Assembly: GCA_003482695.1 (NCBI GenBank)
Contig: DMYC01000395.1
Coordinates: 1-8,230 of the forward strand
Direction: 5' to 3'
Source: Clostridiales bacterium UBA8960
Lineage (GTDB): Bacteria > Bacillota > Clostridia > Peptostreptococcales > Acidaminobacteraceae
Length of the DNA stretch: 8,230 nt
The notes beneath the pieces were generated by a model. The model did not search any database. It saw only the letters and a program-made list of their open reading frames with translations, and had not been told where the DNA came from. A program made the translations under genes and the position numbers. Below are positions 1-6,833 of the stretch, piece by piece (within the stretch, counting starts at the first letter, position 1; each line of letters opens with the position of its first letter).

Positions 1-535
1 CTCCTAGTAAAAACGCAACAATCGGCGTGAACGCCACTAAAATAATCAAATCGTTTGTCGCAACTTGAACGACAGTATAAGCCGGATTTCCTTTCGTCAA
101 GTGACTCCAAACAAATACCATCGCCGTACAAGGCGCAGCACCTAGAACAATCGCACCAGAAAGGTATGCTTCAGCTAGATGCGGTGGAATTAAATCCTTG
201 AATATAATATAAAAGAAGACATAGGCTATACCAAACATTGTAAACGGTTTAATCAGCCAGTTTGTCACCCAAGTCACATATAAACCTTTTGGGTTTCGGC
301 CCACATACTTAACGCTGTGGAAATCGACTTTCATCATCATCGGATAAATCATGATCCATATCAAAATGGCAATTGGAATCGACACTTTGGCATATTCAAA
401 TTTACCTAAAAACTCAGGAACACCTGGCAGATATTTTCCTATCAAAATACCGACCACCATACAAAGCGCCACCCAAACCGTCAAATATTTCTCAAAAAAG
501 CTAATGCCTTGAAGCTTTTTCATTTTATCACGCAT
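1..535 (-). CDS. acr3: Acr3-family arsenite efflux permease (3' end cut by window edge)
   Basis: The product is an inner-membrane arsenite (and probably antimonite) exporter of the Acr3 family, the last visible gene of the ars operon. The first 178 residues are present. They show about five hydrophobic segments: near residues 17-37, 51-68, a long one around 85-110, one around 124-142, and one at the cut end. The motif PCTAMVFVW contains Cys136, the family's conserved cysteine needed for metalloid transport, and NWLIKPFTMF is another Acr3 signature. The ATG at 533-535 is preceded by a strong GAGGTG site; an in-frame ATG four codons later (521-523) is less well placed. The start lies 8 nt after the stop of the reductase gene, whose stop codon is inside the ribosome binding site, so translation is probably coupled. 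With ArsA present, Acr3 may work as an ATP-driven pump. The family is about 350 residues, so roughly half is missing. Confidence 0.95.
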   Translation of the reverse strand, partial: MRDKMKKLQGISFFEKYLTVWVALCMVVGILIGKYLPGVPEFLGKFEYAKVSIPIAILIWIMIYPMMMKVDFHSVKYVGRNPKGLYVTWVTNWLIKPFTMFGIAYVFFYIIFKDLIPPHLAEAYLSGAIVLGAAPCTAMVFVWSHLTKGNPAYTVVQVATNDLIILVAFTPIVAFLLG

Positions 536-543
536 ATTACACC

Positions 544-2184
544 TCACCTGTCTTTTTCTTTAGAACTTTTATAGAATTTATGACCACCAGACAAATTATA
601 CACTTTCGAAAAGCCTCTATTGATTAGAATATTCTGCGCCGCATTGCCTGTCGTACCCTTGTTGCAGTAAGTCACAGTCACTTTCTCAGGGTCTAAACTC
701 GAAAGTGCATCGCGAAGCTTACCATGAGGCACATTTTTCGCGCCATCCACACAGCCTTTACCGATATAATCGCTTTCACTTCGCGCATCGATGATTTGGA
801 TTTCTCCCTCGAAGGCACGCAATTTATCTGAAGTCATAATGGCTCTGCCATGATTTATGGCATTGTCTAAAATCATGCCCGTATAGTGGACGGGATCCTT
901 AGTCGTCGAAAAAGGTGGCGCATACGCCAAATCTAAATGGAAAAGCTCATCCACCGTCGCTTTATAAGTAATCAAAGTGGCAAACACATCGATGCGTTTA
1001 TCTACACCTGTTGTGCCAATAATCTGCACGCCCAACAGACGCATCGTATTTTTATCGGCGATGGCTTTAATCACCATCTCTTCTCCCTGGAAATAACTCG
1101 GCTTATCTGGCTTAATATTATGGACAATCTCGATCTCATAGCCTTCATTTATGGCTTCAACTTCAGACAATCCAGTGCTGGCGATCGTCAAATCAAACAA
1201 CTTGAAAATGCTCGTACTTAAATTTCCTTTGTACGTTAGATCGCCACCCGTAACAACATCCCCCGCGATACGTCCTGTTTTATTCGCCGTAGAACCAAGC
1301 GGTCTATAAACTGGCTTCCCTGTAATCGTTGAAAATGTTTCGATACAATCGCCACAGGCATAGATATCCTCTAAATTGGTTTTCATCTGATGATCTACTT
1401 TAATCGCTTTCGTTACGCCGAGCTCAACACCAATAGACTGAGCAAGACCAACATTAGGCCGTACACCCGTCGCCATTATGACCATCTCTGACTCCAGCAC
1501 GATTCCATTACTGAGTATCACACGTTGCTCTTCGATTTTGGTTATGCTGGTGCCTTTCAGAATGTCTACCCCTTTACCGATTAAAAGGTTTTCAAGATTC
1601 ACGGCCATATCTAAATCCAAATTTGGTGTGATTTTATTTGCAACTTCTACGACAGTCACATCAATACCGTGATGCATTAGATTCTCAAGCACTTCAAATC
1701 CAATGAATCCAGTGCCTGCAATAACCGCTTTTTTAGGTCTTTTCTCATCAATAAAACGCTTGATATCCCTTGCGTTTTCAACATTCCTCAGAAAAAAGAC
1801 ATGCTTTTGCTTAATGCCTTCTACTGGTGGCACAAAAGGCGACGCACCAGTGGATAAAATCAACTTATCATAGTCATCTTCAAAAGACTCACCACTGACA
1901 AGATTCATAACCGTCACTTTTTTATGAATTGGGTCAATGGAAACCACTTCATGTTCCGTCTTAATATCCACATCATACTTGCTTTTAAAAAAATCGGCAT
2001 CTCTTGGCGTCAGTTCACTTAGATCCTCAATTTCGCCGCCAATATAATATGGCAACCCGCATCCTGAATAAGAAATATCCTTATCCATTTCATAAACGAC
2101 TATTTCTGCCAGATCATCATTTCGTCTCGCTTTCGCTGCTGCAGACGTGCCAGCAGCCACCGCACCGATAATTATTAACTTCAT
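544..2184 (-). CDS. CoA-disulfide / persulfide reductase with C-terminal rhodanese domain (CoADR-Rhd)
   Basis: This is a 546-residue cytosolic FAD- and NAD(P)H-dependent oxidoreductase. The N-terminal FAD-binding loop GAVAAG is at residues 7-12, and the single redox cysteine lies in SGCGLPYY (Cys42), typical of CoA-disulfide reductase rather than a CxxxxC enzyme. The NAD-binding loop GTGFIG is at 157-162, ATGVRPN at 238-244 and YACGDC at 275-280. Tyr364 and Tyr421 (in YAPPF) are likely the two catalytic-site tyrosines of the family. Residues from about 447 to the end form a rhodanese domain with its cysteine in CNKGTTG (Cys507). Fusions of this kind reduce CoA disulfide or CoA persulfide/polysulfide; NADH-dependent persulfide reductase is the alternative name. 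The frame is open up to 2298 inside arsA, but the ATG at 2182-2184 has an AAGGGGG site and begins exactly at the FAD-binding strand. It starts 17 nt after arsA. A role in keeping low-molecular-weight thiols reduced under arsenic stress is inference from position. Confidence 0.9.
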   Translation of the reverse strand: MKLIIIGAVAAGTSAAAKARRNDDLAEIVVYEMDKDISYSGCGLPYYIGGEIEDLSELTPRDADFFKSKYDVDIKTEHEVVSIDPIHKKVTVMNLVSGESFEDDYDKLILSTGASPFVPPVEGIKQKHVFFLRNVENARDIKRFIDEKRPKKAVIAGTGFIGFEVLENLMHHGIDVTVVEVANKITPNLDLDMAVNLENLLIGKGVDILKGTSITKIEEQRVILSNGIVLESEMVIMATGVRPNVGLAQSIGVELGVTKAIKVDHQMKTNLEDIYACGDCIETFSTITGKPVYRPLGSTANKTGRIAGDVVTGGDLTYKGNLSTSIFKLFDLTIASTGLSEVEAINEGYEIEIVHNIKPDKPSYFQGEEMVIKAIADKNTMRLLGVQIIGTTGVDKRIDVFATLITYKATVDELFHLDLAYAPPFSTTKDPVHYTGMILDNAINHGRAIMTSDKLRAFEGEIQIIDARSESDYIGKGCVDGAKNVPHGKLRDALSSLDPEKVTVTYCNKGTTGNAAQNILINRGFSKVYNLSGGHKFYKSSKEKDR

Positions 2185-2201
2185 CCCTGCCCCCTTAGTT
2201 T

Positions 2202-3938
2202 CTATAACTCCAGTAACACGTCCCCTTTGAGCGCGCTTTTGTGCCATGAAACAACCGCACAATTGCCACTGGAATGTTCTGCCACTTTCTTGATCCATTC
2301 AGACTCGCCAATGGCTTTCGCTTTCAATACGTCATGTGATGTTTCAGTCAAGTACATCGTCGCATTCACGACCCACCAATTGCTCTTCAATCCAGCACGA
2401 TTCAGATCGCTTTCGAGCCTTGTTGCCTCATAAACTGGCGTGGCTTCCGCATGCGTCACGATTACAAATTCAGTCTCTTCCGAATTCCGCAATCTCGGCA
2501 ACAAATCCCTGACGCTTTCAGGAATATCGCCTTGCGAGCGCTCTATTTCTTTATGATAACTTTGAGTTGCATCGAGCAACAAAAGCGTATGACCTGTTGG
2601 TGCCGTATCTATGACGACGATTTCGTCTTTAGCGCGTGCAACAACTTCAGCAAACGCTCTAAACACAGCGATTTCTTGCGTACAAGGCGAGCGCAAGTCC
2701 TCTTCAATATAGGCGATGTCTTCACCAGACATAGATTCTCTGGCTTTACTTAGCACCTCATTTTTGTATTTTTCAAGTTCAACGTTCTCGTCGATATGAC
2801 TCATCGATATTAAATCAGACTCTGAGATGACTTCCTTAAGATGCGCTGCAGGGTCTGTCGTGGAAAGGTGTACTTTATTGCCATACTGAGCAAGGCCCAG
2901 CGCAATCGTCGCTGCGATCGTCGTTTTTCCGACGCCACCTTTTCCCATGGTGAAAATCACTTTCTTTTTGCTTTGACTCAGTGAGGCTATGAGTTCACTT
3001 AACGATTTTGTTTCTCCAATAGTCTCGCCGACCATTTCCTTTTGCGTCTCACTTAACGATAAAAACCGTCTTAAATTTTCAATACCCGTAATATTATACC
3101 CTTTTAATGGAATCATAAAAGTCTCAAGTGCTTCAAGCGTCGTTGAAATAAGCTTAAGCGCACCATGCTGTTTATCATAAAGGGCTTTTGAGACATCATC
3201 GCTATAGTCCTCAAGCATGCCATTCACTATAAGTTTCTGGTTGTGTACACCAAGTTCAAAAAGCTCATTTGCTGCTCTTTCAGCTTCTTTTAGTGGTGAT
3301 TCCTCAGGCCTTGTGACCAGCATAAGTGTCGTGAGGTCACCATCCGTTAATGTCAACATCGCTTCCTTATAGGTTTCTTTATTGTCTTCAAGGCCGGATA
3401 ATTGGCCTAAACAAGATGCACCTTGGGTGTTTTCGCTGATAAAGTTCGTCCATGCAGAAGGAAGTTGAAGCATCCTGAGTGTATGACCTGTGGGTGCCGT
3501 ATCAAAAATGATGTGGTCATATTCGCTTTGCGTTTTTTTATCTGCTAAAAAATTTGAAAACTCGTTGAACGCTGCGATTTCCACCGTGCATGAGCCCGAG
3601 AGTTGTTCTTCCATACTTTCAATCACAACTTGCGGCAATTGTCCTCTAAAAGGGGCAATCACTCGCTCTTTGTAAATTTCAGCAGCGTGAATCGGATCTA
3701 GATTCACCACCATCAAGTTGGCTAACTCGTCGATTTGAGTTGGCGCATTTGATAATGCTGTCTCGAACACATCCTGTAAATTCGAAGCAGGATCTGTGCT
3801 GATAAGCAGGACTTTTTTTCCTGAGTCCGCCAGCGACACGGCCGTTGCGCACGCAGTAGACGTTTTCCCGACACCGCCTTTTCCAGTGAAAAACACATAT
3901 TTTGTTAGCTGGATTGAAATGGGGTCAAATAAAATCAT
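2202..3938 (-). CDS. arsA: Arsenite-stimulated efflux ATPase ArsA, two-domain form
   Basis: The product is the soluble ATPase that binds As(III)/Sb(III) delivered by ArsD and powers the membrane permease. At 578 residues it matches the full-length duplicated form. Each half has a deviant Walker A GKGGVGKT (residues 19-26 and 332-339) and a DTAPTGHT switch motif (146-153 and 444-451). The three cysteines that form the metalloid site in the plasmid R773 enzyme are all present: Cys117 in SGSCTVEIAAF, Cys176 in ASCLG and Cys419 in SPCTQEIAVF. Both catalytic sites and the allosteric site therefore look intact. The chosen ATG (3936-3938) overlaps the arsD stop as ATGA, with AAGGAG 10 nt upstream. 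A GTG two codons earlier (3942-3944, only 4 nt from AAGGAG) is a possible alternative that would add two residues. The operon position after arsD and before an acr3 gene supports the call. Confidence 0.96.
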   Translation of the reverse strand: MILFDPISIQLTKYVFFTGKGGVGKTSTACATAVSLADSGKKVLLISTDPASNLQDVFETALSNAPTQIDELANLMVVNLDPIHAAEIYKERVIAPFRGQLPQVVIESMEEQLSGSCTVEIAAFNEFSNFLADKKTQSEYDHIIFDTAPTGHTLRMLQLPSAWTNFISENTQGASCLGQLSGLEDNKETYKEAMLTLTDGDLTTLMLVTRPEESPLKEAERAANELFELGVHNQKLIVNGMLEDYSDDVSKALYDKQHGALKLISTTLEALETFMIPLKGYNITGIENLRRFLSLSETQKEMVGETIGETKSLSELIASLSQSKKKVIFTMGKGGVGKTTIAATIALGLAQYGNKVHLSTTDPAAHLKEVISESDLISMSHIDENVELEKYKNEVLSKARESMSGEDIAYIEEDLRSPCTQEIAVFRAFAEVVARAKDEIVVIDTAPTGHTLLLLDATQSYHKEIERSQGDIPESVRDLLPRLRNSEETEFVIVTHAEATPVYEATRLESDLNRAGLKSNWWVVNATMYLTETSHDVLKAKAIGESEWIKKVAEHSSGNCAVVSWHKSALKGDVLLEL

Positions 3939-4330
3939 AAACACTTATCTCCTTCAGGGCAGCATGGCGCCGCTTTAAACAACGAGTCGTCGATGGCTTT
4001 CACTTTGACTTCTTCTATCATCTCGGGCGACAAGTGAAGCCAATCTAAAATCTCTTTATTTGTAGGGTAAGCACCCGTCTTTACGATTTCACCATCTATG
4101 GTCGTAATCGGCAAACAAGCTACACCTTTCTCATTTAGCATTTTATTGATGTCTTTATTCTTTATAAAAAGCTGTGGCGCACTCGTTAAATTGTAACGTC
4201 CTATGCTTATGCCATTGTTTTGCAAATTTCCAAACACGTTTGTGATTCTAAGCAGTTCAGGGTCAATTCCCACGCCGCAAATCCCCGTTGGACAACACAT
4301 GGCGGGTTCAAAAATAACCATTCTCTTCAT
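3935..4330 (-). CDS. arsD: Arsenical metallochaperone ArsD
   Basis: This 131-residue protein hands As(III)/Sb(III) to ArsA and is also described as a weak secondary regulator of ars operons. The N-terminal sequence has Cys12, Cys13 and Cys18 in MCCPTGICG, the three cysteines required for metallochaperone activity in R773 ArsD. The thioredoxin-like fold is consistent with the LPITTIDG segment in the middle. The C-terminus carries another cysteine cluster, CCPEGDKC (Cys123, Cys124, Cys130), like the extra vicinal cysteines of many ArsD proteins that are dispensable for delivery. The ATG at 4328-4330 has AAGGAG 6 nt upstream; an ATG three codons in is less well spaced. It is the first gene of the operon, directly behind the promoter and operator, and its stop overlaps the arsA start by 4 nt. 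Confidence 0.96.
   Translation of the reverse strand: MKRMVIFEPAMCCPTGICGVGIDPELLRITNVFGNLQNNGISIGRYNLTSAPQLFIKNKDINKMLNEKGVACLPITTIDGEIVKTGAYPTNKEILDWLHLSPEMIEEVKVKAIDDSLFKAAPCCPEGDKCL
3947..3954 (-). promoter_or_regulatory. Ribosome binding site of arsA, inside the arsD coding region
   Basis: The minus strand reads AAGGAGAT here. It lies within the last codons of arsD, in the stretch encoding the C-terminal CCPEGDKC motif. Spacing favours the ATG at 3938 (10 nt after AAGGAG, 8 nt after the full AAGGAGAT) over the GTG at 3944 (4 nt after AAGGAG). Together with the ATGA overlap this indicates translational coupling of arsA to arsD. Confidence 0.75.
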
Positions 4331-4358
4331 ATCAATCTCCTTTATAAGACTGTTAATT

Positions 4359-4376
4359 AGTATATTTGAATATACT
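4359..4376. promoter_or_regulatory. ArsR/SmtB-type operator palindrome in front of arsD
   Basis: The 18 bp AGTATATTTGAATATACT form a perfect inverted repeat of two 8-bp arms around a 2-bp centre. AT-rich palindromes containing ATATTTGAATAT-like cores are typical binding sites of ArsR/SmtB-family metalloid sensors. The site lies just downstream of the predicted -10 box and covers the expected transcription start (about 4372-4374), where a repressor would block initiation. A further ATATAC half-site at 4378-4383 follows. The identity of the binding protein is inferred, because no arsR gene lies in the window. Confidence 0.75.
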
Positions 4377-4379
4377 CAT

Positions 4380-4408
4380 ATACTATGTCAAAAAAATGGA
4401 TTTGTCAA
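4380..4408 (-). promoter_or_regulatory. Sigma-A-type promoter of the ars operon
   Basis: On the minus strand a perfect -35 TTGACA (4403-4408) is followed by a 17-bp spacer and TAGTAT (4380-4385), a 4-of-6 match to the -10 consensus. The start point would fall in the palindrome at 4359-4376, giving a leader of about 43 nt before arsD. A second TTGACA at 4386-4391 has no good -10 at standard spacing. The -35 box overlaps the stop codon of the small gene upstream. Confidence 0.7.
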
Positions 4409-4554
4409 TCCTTCTCCCTTGATTTTTCAAGAGCACTTCTAAATTCCGTTGTCATTTTTTTGCCCATACCAACCGCTGCTTTATATCTGTAGTAGCCTAC
4501 GAATCCCAAAGCAAGTAACGTTGCCATTAAAACCAAAATACTCTCCAAAAACAT
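4405..4554 (-). CDS. Small single-pass membrane protein, 49 residues, unknown function
   Basis: A short open frame begins at the ATG at 4552-4554 behind a good GAGGTGA ribosome binding site and ends with TGA at 4405-4407. Residues 4-22 (ESILVLMATLLALGFVGYY) form one hydrophobic segment. It is followed by a basic, soluble tail with Arg23, Lys25, Lys32, Lys33 and Arg39, ending in SREKD; by the positive-inside rule the C-terminus would be cytoplasmic. I do not recognise the family and propose no function. It lies 89 nt after the dTDP-glucose dehydratase gene, and its stop codon sits inside the -35 box of the arsD promoter. No terminator is evident between it and arsD, so some readthrough into the ars operon is possible. 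Support is the ribosome binding site, the coherent membrane topology and the fit between flanking genes. Confidence 0.65.
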   Translation of the reverse strand: MFLESILVLMATLLALGFVGYYRYKAAVGMGKKMTTEFRSALEKSREKD

Positions 4555-4579
4555 AAAATCACCTCATTCATTCTCTAAC

Positions 4580-4599
4580 CATAGTGTAACGCAACTATG
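4580..4599. repeat. Short inverted repeat in the gap upstream of the small membrane-protein gene
   Basis: CATAGT (4580-4585) and ACTATG (4594-4599) are complementary with an 8-nt loop. A second pairing, AACGC (4588-4592) with GCGTT (4604-4608), overlaps it and would be mutually exclusive. It could be an operator or weak leader structure for the 49-codon gene, or chance. I could not find a convincing promoter in 4555-4643. Confidence 0.25.
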
Positions 4600-4629
4600 T
4601 AAAGCGTTGATTCGGTGATTGTAAAAATT

Positions 4630-4649
4630 AAGTAAATTGAATTTTACTT
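4630..4649 (-). terminator. Possible weak AT-rich terminator after the dehydratase gene
   Basis: AAGTAAA and TTTACTT form a 7-bp stem with a 6-nt loop, followed on the minus strand by AATTTTT. The dehydratase stop codon lies in the 5' half of the structure. The stem has little GC, so termination would be inefficient and readthrough into the small membrane-protein gene is likely. Confidence 0.3.
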
Positions 4650-5636
4650 CTTGACCAGTTCCTCCTGAATAAAGGATTCGAGCGCCTCAAACGATACAAA
4701 ATCCTGAACAATCCCCTTTACTTTAGAGTCATCGATATTATAATAAAAATCATGCCCTCTTCGATCTGGAACAAAAGCAATCGGCGCGTATTCCGAATCC
4801 TCTATTGAGTGTTGCTCAAGAAAAGCTGACCTGATTTTATGAACCAGTTCAAGATTGGTAAGGGTTTCTTTGCCGCGTATATTGAATATTTGCCCAGCAG
4901 AATCGCTTTCAATCAGGATTCCTATGATTTCACACAATGTTTTTGCCGAGATCCAGCACCTTCTTTGCATCCCTTCGCCATAAACCGGGATAGGGGTATT
5001 TTTTTTGAGACACTCAAAGACTTTTGGGATGAGTTTTTCAGGGTGTTGATGCGCACCAAAATTGTTGCTGCTTCGTATGATAAGCGCAGGAAAATTTTCA
5101 CCAAGCATTTTCGAGATGACCAGTTGATCCGCTGCCGCTTTTGTGGCCGAATAGGGGTTGCTCGGTTTAAGCACGGTTTTTTCGTCACAAGGTTTTTCGT
5201 ATTCAAGGGCTGGCCCATAAACCTCGTCTGTGGATATGTGTACTAGAAGCTTTCCGTCATAGCCACTTGGTGAGGCGCTCCAAACATGCGCCGCCGCTTC
5301 AAGTACGCTCAACGTCCCTAAAATATTCGTTTGCACGAAAGGCATGTCGTCGTTTAAGCTTCGGTCGACATGTGTCTCAGCCGCAAAGTGAAGAATATGC
5401 GTGATGTCATAAGCTTTGAGTACTTGTGTGAAATGGTTGGCATTACACACATCACCTTCCACGAAAATGGCATCAATGTCCTTTAGTCGATTTAGATCCG
5501 CTGCATATGTCAACTTATCGTAAATGACAATCGCTTCTACAGGCAACTTCAAATGGCCCTTACCTAATTTATGAAGATACGACACAAAATGGCTTCCAAT
5601 AAAACCCGCTCCACCCGTTATACAAAATCGACTCAT
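4644..5636 (-). CDS. dTDP-glucose 4,6-dehydratase-like enzyme (RmlB/RfbB family)
   Basis: This 330-residue cytosolic short-chain dehydrogenase/reductase enzyme of the extended class would convert dTDP-glucose to dTDP-4-keto-6-deoxyglucose. The NAD-binding loop TGGAGFIGS is at residues 7-15, YDKLTYA at 39-45 and HFAAETHVDRS at 83-93. The catalytic triplet Thr136-Asp137-Glu138 is in STDEVYG, and the Tyr162/Lys166 pair in YSATK. RSSNNFG (188-194), HPEKLIP (198-204) and RRGHDFYY (292-299) are RmlB-type signatures. The region usually written as VRDW followed by a histidine-rich strand reads QRRCWISAKT (224-233), so Cys replaces the usual Asp. This suggests a divergent subgroup, perhaps with altered sugar specificity. 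The start overlaps the aminotransferase stop by 4 nt (ATGA) and follows a GAGGTGG site. Pairing with a WecE-like aminotransferase supports an amino-deoxysugar pathway. A UDP-sugar 4,6-dehydratase is less likely. Confidence 0.85.
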   Translation of the reverse strand: MSRFCITGGAGFIGSHFVSYLHKLGKGHLKLPVEAIVIYDKLTYAADLNRLKDIDAIFVEGDVCNANHFTQVLKAYDITHILHFAAETHVDRSLNDDMPFVQTNILGTLSVLEAAAHVWSASPSGYDGKLLVHISTDEVYGPALEYEKPCDEKTVLKPSNPYSATKAAADQLVISKMLGENFPALIIRSSNNFGAHQHPEKLIPKVFECLKKNTPIPVYGEGMQRRCWISAKTLCEIIGILIESDSAGQIFNIRGKETLTNLELVHKIRSAFLEQHSIEDSEYAPIAFVPDRRGHDFYYNIDDSKVKGIVQDFVSFEALESFIQEELVKK

Positions 5637-6811
5637 AAATCCACCTCAGATTTGTAGTGCTGCACAACCGCTTCTATTATATAGTCTTGTTCCTCGAAAG
5701 TGAGATCATAAAACATCGGCAGTCTTATCAAACCTTCTCCAGCTTTCTCTGTAGCGCTCATTTCAGTTCTCGTTTGACCAAATCTAGCCCCTGCTGTCGA
5801 TCGGTGAAGCGGTTCATAATGTGAGTATGCCTCGATCCCTAATTGGTTAAGTTTGTGCTTAAGCGCATCTCTTTGCGAACGGTCTTTTGTGATCAAAAAA
5901 TAAATGTGACCGTTTGTCTCGGCCCCTTCTATGATTTTCGGCAGAATAATATGTCCACCAGAGATGTATGTTTCCAGCTGTTCTGTAAACATCGTCTGGT
6001 ACCTCTCCCACAACTGCCTTCTTTTTATGGTCACAACATCCAGATCTTTGACTGCACTCTCTAAATAGGCCATATTGAAAGAAGACATCATAAACTCGCC
6101 GCCAAGCCTTTGCCAACTATATTCAGTCGATTCACCACGTAAAAAGGAAACTCGATCCGTGCCTTGATGCATGATCTGTTCGACTACATGCACCTTAGGG
6201 TGTTTTTTATCAAGGATTAAAACCCCGCCATTTCCTGCCGCGGTTATATTTTTTGTGTGATGAAAACTGAGACAACCGAAATTGCCTATCGTGCCCAGTG
6301 GCTTTCCCTCATATGAGGCACCAAGGCCATGAGCGGCATCTTCCAGCAAAGTGTATCCACCCTGTAGACATAAATCTGTCAGCATCGTTAAATCAGCAGA
6401 AATGCCGCCGTAGTGTATTGGCACGATTGCCTTCGTCCTGCTTGAGAGGAGCGGCTCAATCGTATCAACACTGATGTTCATCGTCGATAAATCTAAGTCG
6501 GCAAAAACTGGAACTGCACCGACGCGAGCGAAAGCGTTGGCTGTTGCAGCATAAGTGTAAGACGGCATAATGATTTCATCGCCTTTTTCAAGTTCAAGCG
6601 CAAGCGCCATGATTTCTAGGGCTTGTGTCGCCGAATTTGTAAAAAAAAGGGCTTTTTCGTCACGGATTTTCGCGTTTATGCGAAAAGTCTGTTCCATTTC
6701 GGTCAATAACGCTTCACTCATAAGCGCACTAGACCATGCATGTCTCGATGCGCTGTGCATAAGCCGAGTCGTCATATAAGGTTTATTGAATGGTATTTTA
6801 TTCGCTTTCAT
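5633..6811 (-). CDS. WecE-like sugar aminotransferase (DegT/DnrJ/EryC1/StrS family)
   Basis: This 392-residue cytosolic PLP enzyme is predicted to transaminate a dTDP-4-keto-6-deoxyhexose at C4, giving dTDP-4-amino-4,6-dideoxygalactose or -glucose. The N-terminus IPFNKPYMT is close to that of E. coli WecE/RffA. The PLP-contacting Asp158 is in LLEDAAHG and the Schiff-base Lys187 in SFHHTKN; PSYTYAATANAF and the region after the lysine (GTDRVSFLRGE) also match WecE. WecE itself is about 376 residues, so length fits. The frame is open to an ATG at 6847, but that codon lies in the terminator stem of the preceding gene. The ATG at 6809-6811 follows a GAGGGAAGAG site and starts just before the conserved IPFNKPY block, so I use it. 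It is the first gene of a short operon, overlapping the dehydratase by ATGA. Exact product stereochemistry cannot be read from sequence. Confidence 0.88.
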   Translation of the reverse strand: MKANKIPFNKPYMTTRLMHSASRHAWSSALMSEALLTEMEQTFRINAKIRDEKALFFTNSATQALEIMALALELEKGDEIIMPSYTYAATANAFARVGAVPVFADLDLSTMNISVDTIEPLLSSRTKAIVPIHYGGISADLTMLTDLCLQGGYTLLEDAAHGLGASYEGKPLGTIGNFGCLSFHHTKNITAAGNGGVLILDKKHPKVHVVEQIMHQGTDRVSFLRGESTEYSWQRLGGEFMMSSFNMAYLESAVKDLDVVTIKRRQLWERYQTMFTEQLETYISGGHIILPKIIEGAETNGHIYFLITKDRSQRDALKHKLNQLGIEAYSHYEPLHRSTAGARFGQTRTEMSATEKAGEGLIRLPMFYDLTFEEQDYIIEAVVQHYKSEVDL

Positions 6812-6833
6812 ATCTCTTCCCTCACAAAATAAA

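Noticed and set aside
937..1221. Plus-strand open frames inside the reductase, arsA and aminotransferase genes
   Set aside because: They are antisense to well-supported genes and encode no recognisable domain.
2185..2298. N-terminal extension of the CoA-disulfide reductase by 38 residues
   Set aside because: It overlaps the arsA 3' end in another frame and lacks homology. The ATG at 2184 has a ribosome binding site and begins at the FAD-binding strand.
4386..4391. Second TTGACA as an alternative -35 for arsD
   Set aside because: At 16-18 bp spacing the hexamers are poor -10 matches (for example CAAATA); TATACT is present but at 21 bp.
4839..5246. 135-codon plus-strand open frame, and a 98-codon minus-strand frame at 4922-5218
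   Set aside because: Both lie inside the dehydratase gene, have no recognisable motif, and are shadows of its codon pattern.
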